From assembly GCA_902465605.1 (NCBI GenBank), contig CABQNT010000001.1, forward strand, positions 186,001-250,000: a DNA stretch of 64,000 bases. Direction: 5' to 3'. Made by a program: the position numbers and the translations under genes. This DNA is from Prevotella sp902465605. GTDB lineage: Bacteria; Bacteroidota; Bacteroidia; Bacteroidales; Bacteroidaceae. This document shows, piece after piece, positions 1 through 7,273 of this stretch; the stretch's first letter is position 1; each line of letters begins with the position of its first letter. Under the pieces are notes generated by a model. That model was given only the letters and a program-made list of their open reading frames with translations, ran no database searches and was not told where the DNA came from.

Positions 1-52
1 GCTTTGAAACGATAGGAGATTTCTCTCTAAAACAAGACTAAAACCAATAGAT

Positions 53-778
53 ATGAGTTTACAAGATATTTTGAATCACCGACGTGCCATCCGTCATTTC
101 GACCCTGCCAAACCGCTTGACACAGCGCGTGTACGTCATTGCCTGGAGTTGGCTGCTTTGGCACCAACCAGTTCGAACATGCAACTTTGGGAGTGTTATC
201 ATGTCACCCAACCGAAGGTTCTCAAAAAGCTGACCCATGCTCTTTTAGATCAGCAAACGGCAGAAACCGCACAGCAAATGGTGGTGTTCGTCACGCGCAG
301 GGACAAGCATCGGGCGCATGCCAAGGCTGTGAAGGCGTTCGAAATAGAGAATGTCATGCAAAACAGTCCGAAGGAGAAACAAGCCAAACGCATCAAAAAA
401 TGGCAGGTGTATTACGATTTTGTGATGCCATTGTTTTACACTCGCTTCTTCTGGTTGCTGGGATTGTTTCGCAAATTGCTGGCGCAAACCATCGGATTGT
501 TCCGTCCTATCGTGAAACAGGTGACCGAAGGCGATACGCGCATCACGGTTCATAAAAGTTGTGCCCTTGTCGTTCAGACGTTCATGTTGGCTATGAGTGA
601 GGAAGGGTATGACACATGTCCTGTTGAGGGATTTGATAGTTGGCTGGTCAAGAAGGCTTTAGGACTTCCTTACCACACGGAAATCAACATGGTTATTACA
701 TGCGGCGTGCGTCTGCCTGACGGTGTTCGATCCGAACGATACCGCCTTCCATTCGAGCAAGTGTACCATCAAGTGTGA
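53..778 (+). CDS. Nitroreductase family protein (FMN-dependent)
   Basis: Probably an FMN-binding oxidoreductase of the nitroreductase superfamily (241 aa). The N-terminus has the FMN-phosphate motif RRAIRHF (residues 10-16) followed by APTSSNMQLW (37-46), and the C-terminal part has GYDTCPVEGFD (185-195), the usual second half of the flavin pocket. Residues about 105-155, between these motifs, are an insertion: a basic stretch, then a very hydrophobic segment (121-153) that could be a membrane-associated or amphipathic cap. That makes the protein longer than the usual 170-220 aa. The electron acceptor cannot be predicted. The gene stands alone and faces the DUF349 gene convergently. The family is clear; substrate and the role of the insert are unknown. 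Confidence 0.88.
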   Translation: MSLQDILNHRRAIRHFDPAKPLDTARVRHCLELAALAPTSSNMQLWECYHVTQPKVLKKLTHALLDQQTAETAQQMVVFVTRRDKHRAHAKAVKAFEIENVMQNSPKEKQAKRIKKWQVYYDFVMPLFYTRFFWLLGLFRKLLAQTIGLFRPIVKQVTEGDTRITVHKSCALVVQTFMLAMSEEGYDTCPVEGFDSWLVKKALGLPYHTEINMVITCGVRLPDGVRSERYRLPFEQVYHQV

Positions 779-780
779 TT

Positions 781-835
781 GTTAACGAGTTGACAAGTTT
801 ACGAGTTGACGAGTTGATGGCTGGTAAGTTGATGA
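781..835 (-). repeat. Degenerate 8-bp tandem tract (AACTYGTN type)
   Basis: Read on the minus strand, this is a run of octamers of the type AACTCGTC / AACTTGTC / AACTCGTA. It is the same family as the tracts near 20.05, 44.8, 60.6 and 60.9 kb. It begins directly after the nitroreductase stop. No coding function is seen. Confidence 0.7.
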
Positions 836-898
836 ATTGCTAATTTGCCAGCTGTTTGCGTAGGCTTAAACATCGTGTGTTGCGAGTGACAATACAGC

Positions 899-935
899 AT
901 AAATCCCAGAAGGCATCAAGCCAACTGGGATTTAT
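899..935. terminator. Bidirectional intrinsic terminator
   Basis: Perfect 11-bp stem (ATAAATCCCAG / CTGGGATTTAT) around a 15-nt loop, lying between the convergent nitroreductase and DUF349 genes. The A/T-rich base of the stem gives a U-rich end on either strand, so it can serve both transcripts. Confidence 0.75.
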
Positions 936-963
936 TTAATTAATGTAAATCGCTATTTTAGCG

Positions 964-2949
964 TTATTCAGCATTCTTATTTTCAGCATCGATGGCCTTG
1001 ATTTTCTCACGAATCATCTTACAGTCATCCTTTAATTTCTCTACTTTCCGATTCATTTCGTCCAGCAGGTTGTTGCCTTTTTTACTCGATGCGTTCAGGA
1101 AGCCGAGGTTGTTTTCATAAGTCGTTATCTCCGACTTCAGCTGTTCGTAGCGGTGCATCAGTCTGCCACGCTCGTTGTCCAGCGCATCTTCGCCCATCTT
1201 GGCCATGTTCTTCAAGTTGTTTTTGAAGTTGTCAAGGTGTCGGCGGGCAAACGAAATGTGCAAGTCCTTATACAGCTTGTCCAAGATGTCGTGGTATTCC
1301 TGATAAACGTTATCTTTCTCTTTGTACGGCACATGTCCAATCTTGCTGTATTCGTCCACCAGTTCTTGCACCTTTTCCTTGGTGTTTTCATCAGGTTTTT
1401 CAGCTAACTCTTTTAGCTGGGCGATGATGGCTCGTTTGTTGTCCAGGTTCTCGTGCTCGGTATTTTTCGTGCTTGCATTGGCTTTGTTGCGCGCCTCAAA
1501 GAAGGTGTTGCAAGCCGTAATAAAGTCGTTCCACAGACGGTCGCCTTGTTTTCTGGGTACCATGCCAATGGTTTTCCATTCTTTCTGCAAGGCAATGAGT
1601 TTGTCGCTCGTCGACTTCCAATCCGTGCTGTCGGCCAAAGCCTGTGCTTTCTCCACAAGTTCTTTCTTCTTTTCGGCGTTCTCAGCGAAGCGTTGTTTCA
1701 TCTGCTTGAAGAACTCTGCCTTGTTTTGGAAGAACTGATCGCAGGCTGAGCGGAAACGTTCGAATATTTTGACGTTCATTTTTTGCGGGGCAAACCCTAT
1801 CGTCTTCCATTCTGCCTGAATGGCAATAATCTCCTTTGTATGCTTTTCCCATTCGCCAGCCGTCTTGTATTCCTGTGCAACGATGTCCTCCACCTTCTCG
1901 CAAAGTGCTGTCTTTTTCGTCAGATTTTCTTCTTCCTCCTGGCGCAATGTTTCGAAATGTTGCTGGTGACGCTTGTTGATGACGGTAGACGCAGCCTTAA
2001 AACGTGCCCAAATCTCTTCGCGTAGTTCTTTGGCTACCGGTCCAATTTCGCGGTATTGCTGATGCAATTCCTGCAATTGGTGGAAGGCACTAATCACGTC
2101 TTCTTCGTTGGCTAGGTTCTCAGCCGTTTCACATAGTTTCGTCTTCAGCTCCAGGTTTTTCTTGAAATCATATTCGCGGGCTTCCCGATTGAGGTTCAGC
2201 AAGTCGTAAAATTGCTCAACGTACAGCTGGTAGTTGCGCCACAGTTCGCTTGCGTTCTGTGCGGGTACGGCCTTAATCTCTTTCCATTGCTGCTGTAGTG
2301 ACTTGAACTCTTGGAACGATTTGTTGGCTTCGTCGGGCGATGTGGCCATCGCCTTGATTTTGTCAATAATCTCAAGTTTCTTTTTCAGATTCTCTTCTTT
2401 CTCTGCCTCTTGCTGTTGAAAAATCTTAGCCCGCTTCTCTTTGATGATGGCCATCTCAGCCTTGAGGCTTTCCTCCAGCTTGTCTGGCACTACCTGATAT
2501 TGCTCCGGATCGCCACCATTGTCAAGGTATTCCTTCTGCTGTGCCTCTCGTTCGGCCAGATGCAGCTTGTAGAAAGTGGTCTTGAGTAGGTCAAGTTCGC
2601 CCTTCTGTGGGTATTCATCGCTGTTGGCAATCTCCTTCAGTCTGTCCAGAACCTCTTGCTTCGTTGCGTAAATCTTCGGAGCTTCTTCCTCTTTTGGTGT
2701 TCCTTCTTCCTGTTTTGTCGCCTCAGGTTGCTCTGTTTGCTCTTCGGTAGGTTCGCTCGCAGGCTCTTGTTCGGCCTTGTCCTCTTTCGGCTCAGCCTCT
2801 TCCACGGTCGTTTGTTGTGGTTCTACATTCGTTTCCTTTTCTTCTTCGGATGTTTCACTGTTTGCTGGTTCAACCGTGTTTTCGGTGCCTACAACTTGTT
2901 TCTCGCTTTCTAAATTACCCTGCTTCGGGGTGTTTTCTTGAGAGTCCAT
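964..2949 (-). CDS. DUF349-repeat coiled-coil protein
   Basis: 661-aa protein of unknown function. Residues 1 to about 95 are a low-complexity acidic Glu/Thr/Pro region. The rest is helical and holds five DUF349-like repeats, recognisable by the core W/Y-K/R-x-I-G-x-x-P: QQQWKEIKAVP, HQQYREIGPV, QAEWKTIGFAP, QKEWKTIGMVP and DEYSKIGHVP. They are spaced about 75 residues apart, and a coiled coil follows at the C-terminus. There is no signal peptide or membrane segment, so it should be cytosolic. Bacteroidota usually carry one such large DUF349 protein; its biochemical role is not established to my knowledge. The start is the only ATG before the acidic region and follows a leader with a promoter-like box and a perfect palindrome. 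Family confident, function unknown. Confidence 0.85.
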   Translation of the reverse strand: MDSQENTPKQGNLESEKQVVGTENTVEPANSETSEEEKETNVEPQQTTVEEAEPKEDKAEQEPASEPTEEQTEQPEATKQEEGTPKEEEAPKIYATKQEVLDRLKEIANSDEYPQKGELDLLKTTFYKLHLAEREAQQKEYLDNGGDPEQYQVVPDKLEESLKAEMAIIKEKRAKIFQQQEAEKEENLKKKLEIIDKIKAMATSPDEANKSFQEFKSLQQQWKEIKAVPAQNASELWRNYQLYVEQFYDLLNLNREAREYDFKKNLELKTKLCETAENLANEEDVISAFHQLQELHQQYREIGPVAKELREEIWARFKAASTVINKRHQQHFETLRQEEEENLTKKTALCEKVEDIVAQEYKTAGEWEKHTKEIIAIQAEWKTIGFAPQKMNVKIFERFRSACDQFFQNKAEFFKQMKQRFAENAEKKKELVEKAQALADSTDWKSTSDKLIALQKEWKTIGMVPRKQGDRLWNDFITACNTFFEARNKANASTKNTEHENLDNKRAIIAQLKELAEKPDENTKEKVQELVDEYSKIGHVPYKEKDNVYQEYHDILDKLYKDLHISFARRHLDNFKNNLKNMAKMGEDALDNERGRLMHRYEQLKSEITTYENNLGFLNASSKKGNNLLDEMNRKVEKLKDDCKMIREKIKAIDAENKNAE

Positions 2950-2991
2950 CAGTTCACTGTTTTAAGTTGATGATTTGGTTTTCCGGTGCTT

Positions 2992-3012
2992 TGACACATC
3001 CAGGATGTGTCA
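2992..3012 (-). promoter_or_regulatory. Perfect 21-bp palindrome in the leader of the DUF349 gene
   Basis: TGACACATCC and its exact complement GGATGTGTCA flank one central base. The site lies 43 bp upstream of the start codon and downstream of the likely -7 box, so it is either an operator-like DNA site or a very tight RNA hairpin in the 5' leader. It has no T-tract. Confidence 0.5.
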
Positions 3013-3077
3013 CTTGTTTGCCTTCACTTCGTCTATGTAGATGATTGTCATGCCGATAGTAAGGGCATTAGATGTTG

Positions 3078-3085
3078 CAAACTTA
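3078..3085 (-). promoter_or_regulatory. -7 box of the DUF349 gene (TAAGTTTG)
   Basis: On the minus strand TAAGTTTG fits the Bacteroidota -7 consensus TAnnTTTG. It would give a leader of about 120 nt that includes the 21-bp palindrome. No clear -33 TTTG is seen. Confidence 0.45.
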
Positions 3086-3163
3086 TATAAAAATATGCTA
3101 ATTTCCTAAACAATAGTGATTTTTTTATTGTTTTGTCTGTTTTAGAGTCTGTCCATGCTCGGT

Positions 3164-4090
3164 CTACAGCAGTCGTTTGTGGCGCATGATGGCCCATGAA
3201 ACCACGGCCACGAGGATGGAAATGCCAAAGGCTACGATAAAACCGTACTTGTAGGTTTCCATGCCGTTGATGACGTTCATGCCGTAGAGCGATGCCACCA
3301 GGGTAGTTGACATCATCAGAATGGAAACCGAAGTAAGGGTTTTCATCACCGTGTTCACGTTGTTGTTAATAATGCTCGAGTACGTGTCCATGGTCGATTC
3401 GAGGATGTTGGCGTAGATGCTGGTGGTCTCTCGGGCCTGCGTCATCTCGATGTTGACATCTTCTATCAGGTCTGCATCCAGCTCGTCTACCTGCAACTTG
3501 AACTTCAGCTTGGCCAACAAGTTTTCGTTGCCGCGGATGGAGGTGATGAAATAGGTGAGCGAGTCCTGTAATCGGCTCAGTCCGATGAGGCTTTCGTTGT
3601 TCACCTCGTGATCCAGGTTGTGCTTGGCTTTCTCGATGAGTGTGTTAATCTGCTTCAGCCGTTTCAAGTACCAAACGGCGCTGGAGAGGAACAAACGGAA
3701 AGTCAAGTCAACATAATCGGTGAAGCCCGAGCCTCGCTTTTGCTGATAGCTCACAAAGTCTATCATCATGTTAGTCTCGTAATAGCACACCGTGATGGTC
3801 ACGTCGCGCTTGTGGATGATGCCCAAAGGAACCGTTGTGTAGGGCGTGCGCGAGCGTATCTCTTTGACGTAGGGGATACGCAGGATGATGAGCATCCAGC
3901 CATCGTCATATTCGTAGCGGGCACGCTCGTCGGTATCGCTGACGTCTTGCAAGAAATAATCGGGTATTTGGAAGCGTTCTTCCAGCTCTTGTTGGTCTTC
4001 CTCTGTTGGACAGGTCACCTGAATCCAGCAATTAGGCTGCCATTCCTCGATGGGCCTAAGTATTTCGTTGATGTTCCAGTAAGTTCTCAT
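3164..4090 (-). CDS. corA: CorA-family Mg2+/Co2+ transporter
   Basis: Inner-membrane divalent cation channel of the CorA family, 308 aa, normal length. The N-terminal two thirds is the cytosolic domain, including the long helix around 140-248. Two transmembrane segments close the protein (about 249-269 and 283-302), and the signature YGMN (GMN at 270-272) sits at the end of TM1, as required for the selectivity filter. The C-terminus is short and basic (MRHKRLL). The gene is monocistronic, with a leader of almost 190 nt that ends in a hairpin directly in front of the start codon, which suggests post-transcriptional control. CorA is a homopentamer in characterised bacteria. Family certain; ion preference is not visible in the sequence. 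Confidence 0.95.
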   Translation of the reverse strand: MRTYWNINEILRPIEEWQPNCWIQVTCPTEEDQQELEERFQIPDYFLQDVSDTDERARYEYDDGWMLIILRIPYVKEIRSRTPYTTVPLGIIHKRDVTITVCYYETNMMIDFVSYQQKRGSGFTDYVDLTFRLFLSSAVWYLKRLKQINTLIEKAKHNLDHEVNNESLIGLSRLQDSLTYFITSIRGNENLLAKLKFKLQVDELDADLIEDVNIEMTQARETTSIYANILESTMDTYSSIINNNVNTVMKTLTSVSILMMSTTLVASLYGMNVINGMETYKYGFIVAFGISILVAVVSWAIMRHKRLL

Positions 4091-4093
4091 TTT

Positions 4094-4288
4094 CGCTAAT
4101 CTCCATGGTTCATGGGGTCGAAGATTAGCCTCCTGGAGACTACTCTTCTACCTTTCGTTACATTTTTCCGAATGATAGTCGTCCATAAATTTTTGTTAAA
4201 AATAACCTTTTATCCGCTCTTCAGGTTTCCAAACCCTTGTTGATGGCGATGGAATCTGCCGACGGACAATGAGGTGTTTGCAAAGATA
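4094..4288 (-). promoter_or_regulatory. corA leader: -7 box and start-proximal hairpin
   Basis: A TATCTTTG -7 box (4281-4288, minus strand) lies about 190 bp upstream of corA. The leader ends in a hairpin whose arms GCTAATCT (4094-4101) and AGATTAGC (4121-4128) are complementary, with CATG repeats in the loop. The stem ends four bases before the ATG, so folding would hide the ribosome entry site. Alternative pairing of the neighbouring CTCC/GGAG is possible. I do not recognise a known riboswitch class. Confidence 0.45.
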
Positions 4289-4758
4289 AGCAAAAAAAAT
4301 GATAAAAGCGGTTGAGTGACATAAAATTATTTACCAACTGCATGGCTCTTTTATTTAAGGGGGAGGTAGTTAAACAACGTACTTAGAGGTATATTCGTTG
4401 TTGACTCAAAAAAGGGGATTGATTTTTTCAGCAAGCTACCTTAAATTAAATGAAGGAGCCGCATTCCAAAAGTCTTCCGCTCTTGGTTGAAACTGATGAA
4501 ATAGCTCCCTTCATTCTGTCTGCAAGTCTGGAAAAGCAACACTTGATGTTGACGGAAGGTGATGAGTCACGCTCCTATAACTTTGCATCGGTCATCTTTT
4601 TTCTTGACAAACACCTCGCTATGCTTGCGATATTTATCAATAAACTGGCAATCAGTCGCAAATACGCTCAAAATGAGCGTGCTTTATAATTGTTTGTATT
4701 GCAATATGTTAGAGGTGTTGTGGCGATTTTTGCGCCTCATGTATGTCCGTTTTGTTCG

Positions 4759-4868
4759 TTAAAGCATAGCTTTTGTACCGCAATAAGCATGCTTTTAAAG
4801 CTCAATGTCATGCATTTTGCCATTCAAAAGCGTGTTTCTTGTAGCATCATCTTGATGCTTTTGGGGCA
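4759..4868 (-). repeat. 22-bp intergenic array A (5 units)
   Basis: Five consecutive 22-bp units start at 4759, 4781, 4803, 4825 and 4847, with a weaker sixth to 4890. Cores include AAAGCATAGCTTTTG, AAGCATGCTTTT and CATGCATTTTG: imperfect dyads centred on GCATGC-like sequence with 5-6 variable bases between. Read on the minus strand, units begin with CAAA or TAAA like those of the other arrays, and the GCGTATTTGC element follows 92 bp downstream. Confidence 0.75.
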
Positions 4869-4986
4869 AAATTGTGATTTTTTCAGTCAAGAATTAACGT
4901 TTATGCTCCCTGTAAGCCTATTGAATTTTTCTGGAAGCCTCATTCGTCATGGCTGGTTTTATTGTCATCTTTTTGGACAAAAACGC

Positions 4987-5058
4987 CACCCCGTCTTTTC
5001 TTGAATGGCTGATGATTCTTCCATCATCTTTATACCTAATCAAAAAAGAAACGGGGTG
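4987..5058 (-). terminator. Terminator of the M6 protease gene
   Basis: On the minus strand CACCCCGT pairs with ACGGGGTG, enclosing an inner hairpin (GATGATGG...ATCATC), and is followed by GCGTTTTTG. It starts 18 bp after the M6 stop codon. Confidence 0.7.
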
Positions 5059-5076
5059 TTGCATACGGACTTCTTG

Positions 5077-6837
5077 TTATTTTACCACGACTTTGCGCGT
5101 GGTGCCATCCGATAAGTTCAGGAGATACAGGCCGCGGGGCAGACCGTTGAGCTGCTTTGTGGGCATTCGCTGCCCCCGCATGTTATAAATGGAGACGATT
5201 GTTGCGGCGCGGTTGCCGTTGAAGGCTGACTCTATTCCTGCCGTGTTGAAATGTGGGTCGGGTAAATAGTTGAAGCTGATGAGACCGCTGTCGTCTTTTT
5301 TGATGTTCAACACCTTATTATATAGTACATAATTGTTGTCCCAGTTGGCGTTGTAAAGCATCAGCGCAGGAGTGCTGTTTGCCGTCAAGCTGTCGCGTTC
5401 CCCCAGGGGATAGGTGTCACGGTCGTCGTTGCCGTAGCTGGCATCGGCCGGAACGATGGTCAGTCGTTGGTGCGTATTGTATTGTTTCTGTTCGGTATTG
5501 TTCACTATGTTGTATGCCCAAAGCGAAGCGTCATAATCAACATGAAGCACCAGCAGCCCGTTTTTGGGTAGATAGGAGTCCCATTTACTACGTCCTTTGT
5601 TCTCTAACAAATAGTATTCATCATGGTTCCGTGGGTTGTAGATAGCGTATGCTTCACCCCCTTCCAGCAGAGGTTTCATGCCGGTAACATTCTGGGGTTC
5701 ATTCCCTAAGACGGTATAATCCAACCAGCCTGCGAAGTTTTTCTCATAACTGGTATAGGCGGGTGGTACCCATCCAATACCTAAAGGACCGTTGTAGCTG
5801 CCACTTGCCATGATGTCCCAGTCGCCCGTTCCATAGTTTTTAGATGCTCCGGTATCGTAAAAGTCGGGTAATCCCAGACAATGGGAAAACTCGTGACAGA
5901 TAACGCCTATGCCCATGAGGGTGTTGCGTATGCGCCCTATGCCCGTTCCGGTGTAATATTCGTACAGCTCGTTGCTGCATGCGTAGGTGTTGATTCTTAC
6001 CCCATCCAGCACCAGGTTCTTGTTTTTGATGTTAAATTCGTGAGGCCAGATGGTTTCTGGCTTCGCTGATGTGGCCTGTCCATAGCCGGCATAGATCACG
6101 ACTATTTGGTCTACAATACCGTCGTTGTCCCAGTCGTAATCCCGAAAGTCAACTTTATCGTTGACCGCTTGACAGGCTTCGACAATCATTTCAGAAACCC
6201 TCACGTCTTTTTGACCGTCTTTATCTCCGCCGTAATAAGCAAGAGGATGCTTGAGTTGCAGAGGCCCCATGACATCAAAAGTGAGGTCGAACCGTCCGTT
6301 GCTTTGGTCATAAAAATAATCATGGACGCTGCCAACGCCTCTATAGTCTTTGTATCCCGACTTGTTAACGATTTCGTCAAACACTTTCTGAGGGTCATCG
6401 TCCCTGAAGGTTTTGTCGCTGAAATTCACCAAGATGATGAGCCCTTTTTTCTTTCCCGCATACTGACCTTTGCGTAAAGCCGGCAGTTTGTTTAATTGGT
6501 ACAGTCGGGTAGGAGCCTTCTCGCGCAGTGGTTCTATCTCTTGAACGGTGTGGATATTCTTTTTTTCAAAGGCTGTTCTCAGAGAAGCTTCGTGTGCCAG
6601 GATGTTGGAGGAAACCAATTTGTCCTTCTCAATCTTCGCATAGAAGAAGTTGTTGTCACGCTGGACCAGTGGAACCTGGTCGTCTGTCAGGAAATAATGC
6701 AGATGCTCATCGCCCACCATGAGTACGCGGATGGTCGAACCGTCGCGTTGGGTGTAGGTTCTCCACATCTTTTTTGCAGGGATGGCATGGGCTATTGTCG
6801 TTGCAATCAGCAAGCATGAAAGTAGGATGGATCTCAT
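5077..6837 (-). CDS. Secreted M6-family metalloprotease with T9SS sorting domain
   Basis: Zinc endopeptidase of the immune-inhibitor-A/M6 type, 586 aa from the chosen start. That ATG begins a typical signal peptide (MRSILLSCLLIATTIAHA); an upstream in-frame ATG at 7044 would put 69 unlikely residues before it. The catalytic motif is HEFSHCLGLPDFYD, with H315, E316 and H319. A propeptide-like region covers about 20-130. The last 50 or so residues (IYNMRGQRMP...GLPRGLYLL...KVVVK) match the T9SS type A sorting domain, so the enzyme should cross the outer membrane by type IX secretion and be anchored or released. A minus-strand TAATTTTG box at 6858-6865 is the likely promoter element. Protein or peptide degradation is the family role; the substrate is unknown. 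Confidence 0.92.
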   Translation of the reverse strand: MRSILLSCLLIATTIAHAIPAKKMWRTYTQRDGSTIRVLMVGDEHLHYFLTDDQVPLVQRDNNFFYAKIEKDKLVSSNILAHEASLRTAFEKKNIHTVQEIEPLREKAPTRLYQLNKLPALRKGQYAGKKKGLIILVNFSDKTFRDDDPQKVFDEIVNKSGYKDYRGVGSVHDYFYDQSNGRFDLTFDVMGPLQLKHPLAYYGGDKDGQKDVRVSEMIVEACQAVNDKVDFRDYDWDNDGIVDQIVVIYAGYGQATSAKPETIWPHEFNIKNKNLVLDGVRINTYACSNELYEYYTGTGIGRIRNTLMGIGVICHEFSHCLGLPDFYDTGASKNYGTGDWDIMASGSYNGPLGIGWVPPAYTSYEKNFAGWLDYTVLGNEPQNVTGMKPLLEGGEAYAIYNPRNHDEYYLLENKGRSKWDSYLPKNGLLVLHVDYDASLWAYNIVNNTEQKQYNTHQRLTIVPADASYGNDDRDTYPLGERDSLTANSTPALMLYNANWDNNYVLYNKVLNIKKDDSGLISFNYLPDPHFNTAGIESAFNGNRAATIVSIYNMRGQRMPTKQLNGLPRGLYLLNLSDGTTRKVVVK

Positions 6838-7273
6838 CTTTTTGGGTCTTTTGCGTGCAAAATTACATGTTTTTTTCCGAACTTCAAGCCATTTGTAGTG
6901 CAAAACCAACTCCGAAGATGACTTCCCACCGACTTGCGTTGCCGTCAGAGAGGTCGTGTTGTGTTTGGCAAATCCTCCATTCGTAAATGATACAACTTGC
7001 GATATTCCATCATGAGGGAAGAGGTTATATTTTAGTGAAGACAAAGAAACACAATGAAGGCTGAATTTCGAGTGATGAATTCAGCCTTCATGGTGGAATG
7101 CAATAAATCTTTTAGTGGGTACCCATCATCAATCAAAAAATCAAGGTAGTAAAACGACAGGTATATGACTGTTGAAGCGATGAGTTGCTAACTTTAAAAC
7201 TATTTGACCTACACAGCCAGCATGTGCGCAATGAATAGATGAGCCTTCAAATTCAGGTACTCCGATTTTCTCC
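6838..7273. other. Intergenic region with a 13-bp perfect hairpin
   Basis: The spacer holds the TAATTTTG promoter box of the M6 gene (6858-6865) and a perfect 13-bp stem, TGAAGGCTGAATT / AATTCAGCCTTCA, at 7055-7067 and 7078-7090 with a 10-nt loop. The stem lies 184 bp beyond the DUF4139 stop and has no clear T-tract, so it is only a possible terminator. No gene is seen. Confidence 0.5.

Larger units (their letters stand above)
4289..5076. other. Intergenic region with 22-bp array A and M6 terminator
   Basis: Long spacer between corA and the M6 protease gene. Visible parts: GAGGTAGTT (4373-4381); GATGAAATAG (4495-4504); an imperfect inverted repeat ending in GCAAATACGC (4627-4667); the 22-bp array (4759-4868); and the terminator of the M6 gene (4987-5058). 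A 79-codon open frame at 4450-4689 has no family resemblance and overlaps these elements, so I do not call it. Confidence 0.6.

Noticed and set aside
1322..1738. Antisense frames within the DUF349 gene
   Set aside because: They mirror the Glu/Lys-rich sense protein as Phe/Ser/Leu-rich sequence with no family features.
4450..4689. 79-codon open frame between corA and the M6 gene
   Set aside because: No domain, signal peptide or promoter fits; it overlaps GATGAAATAG and GCAAATACGC elements of the array family.
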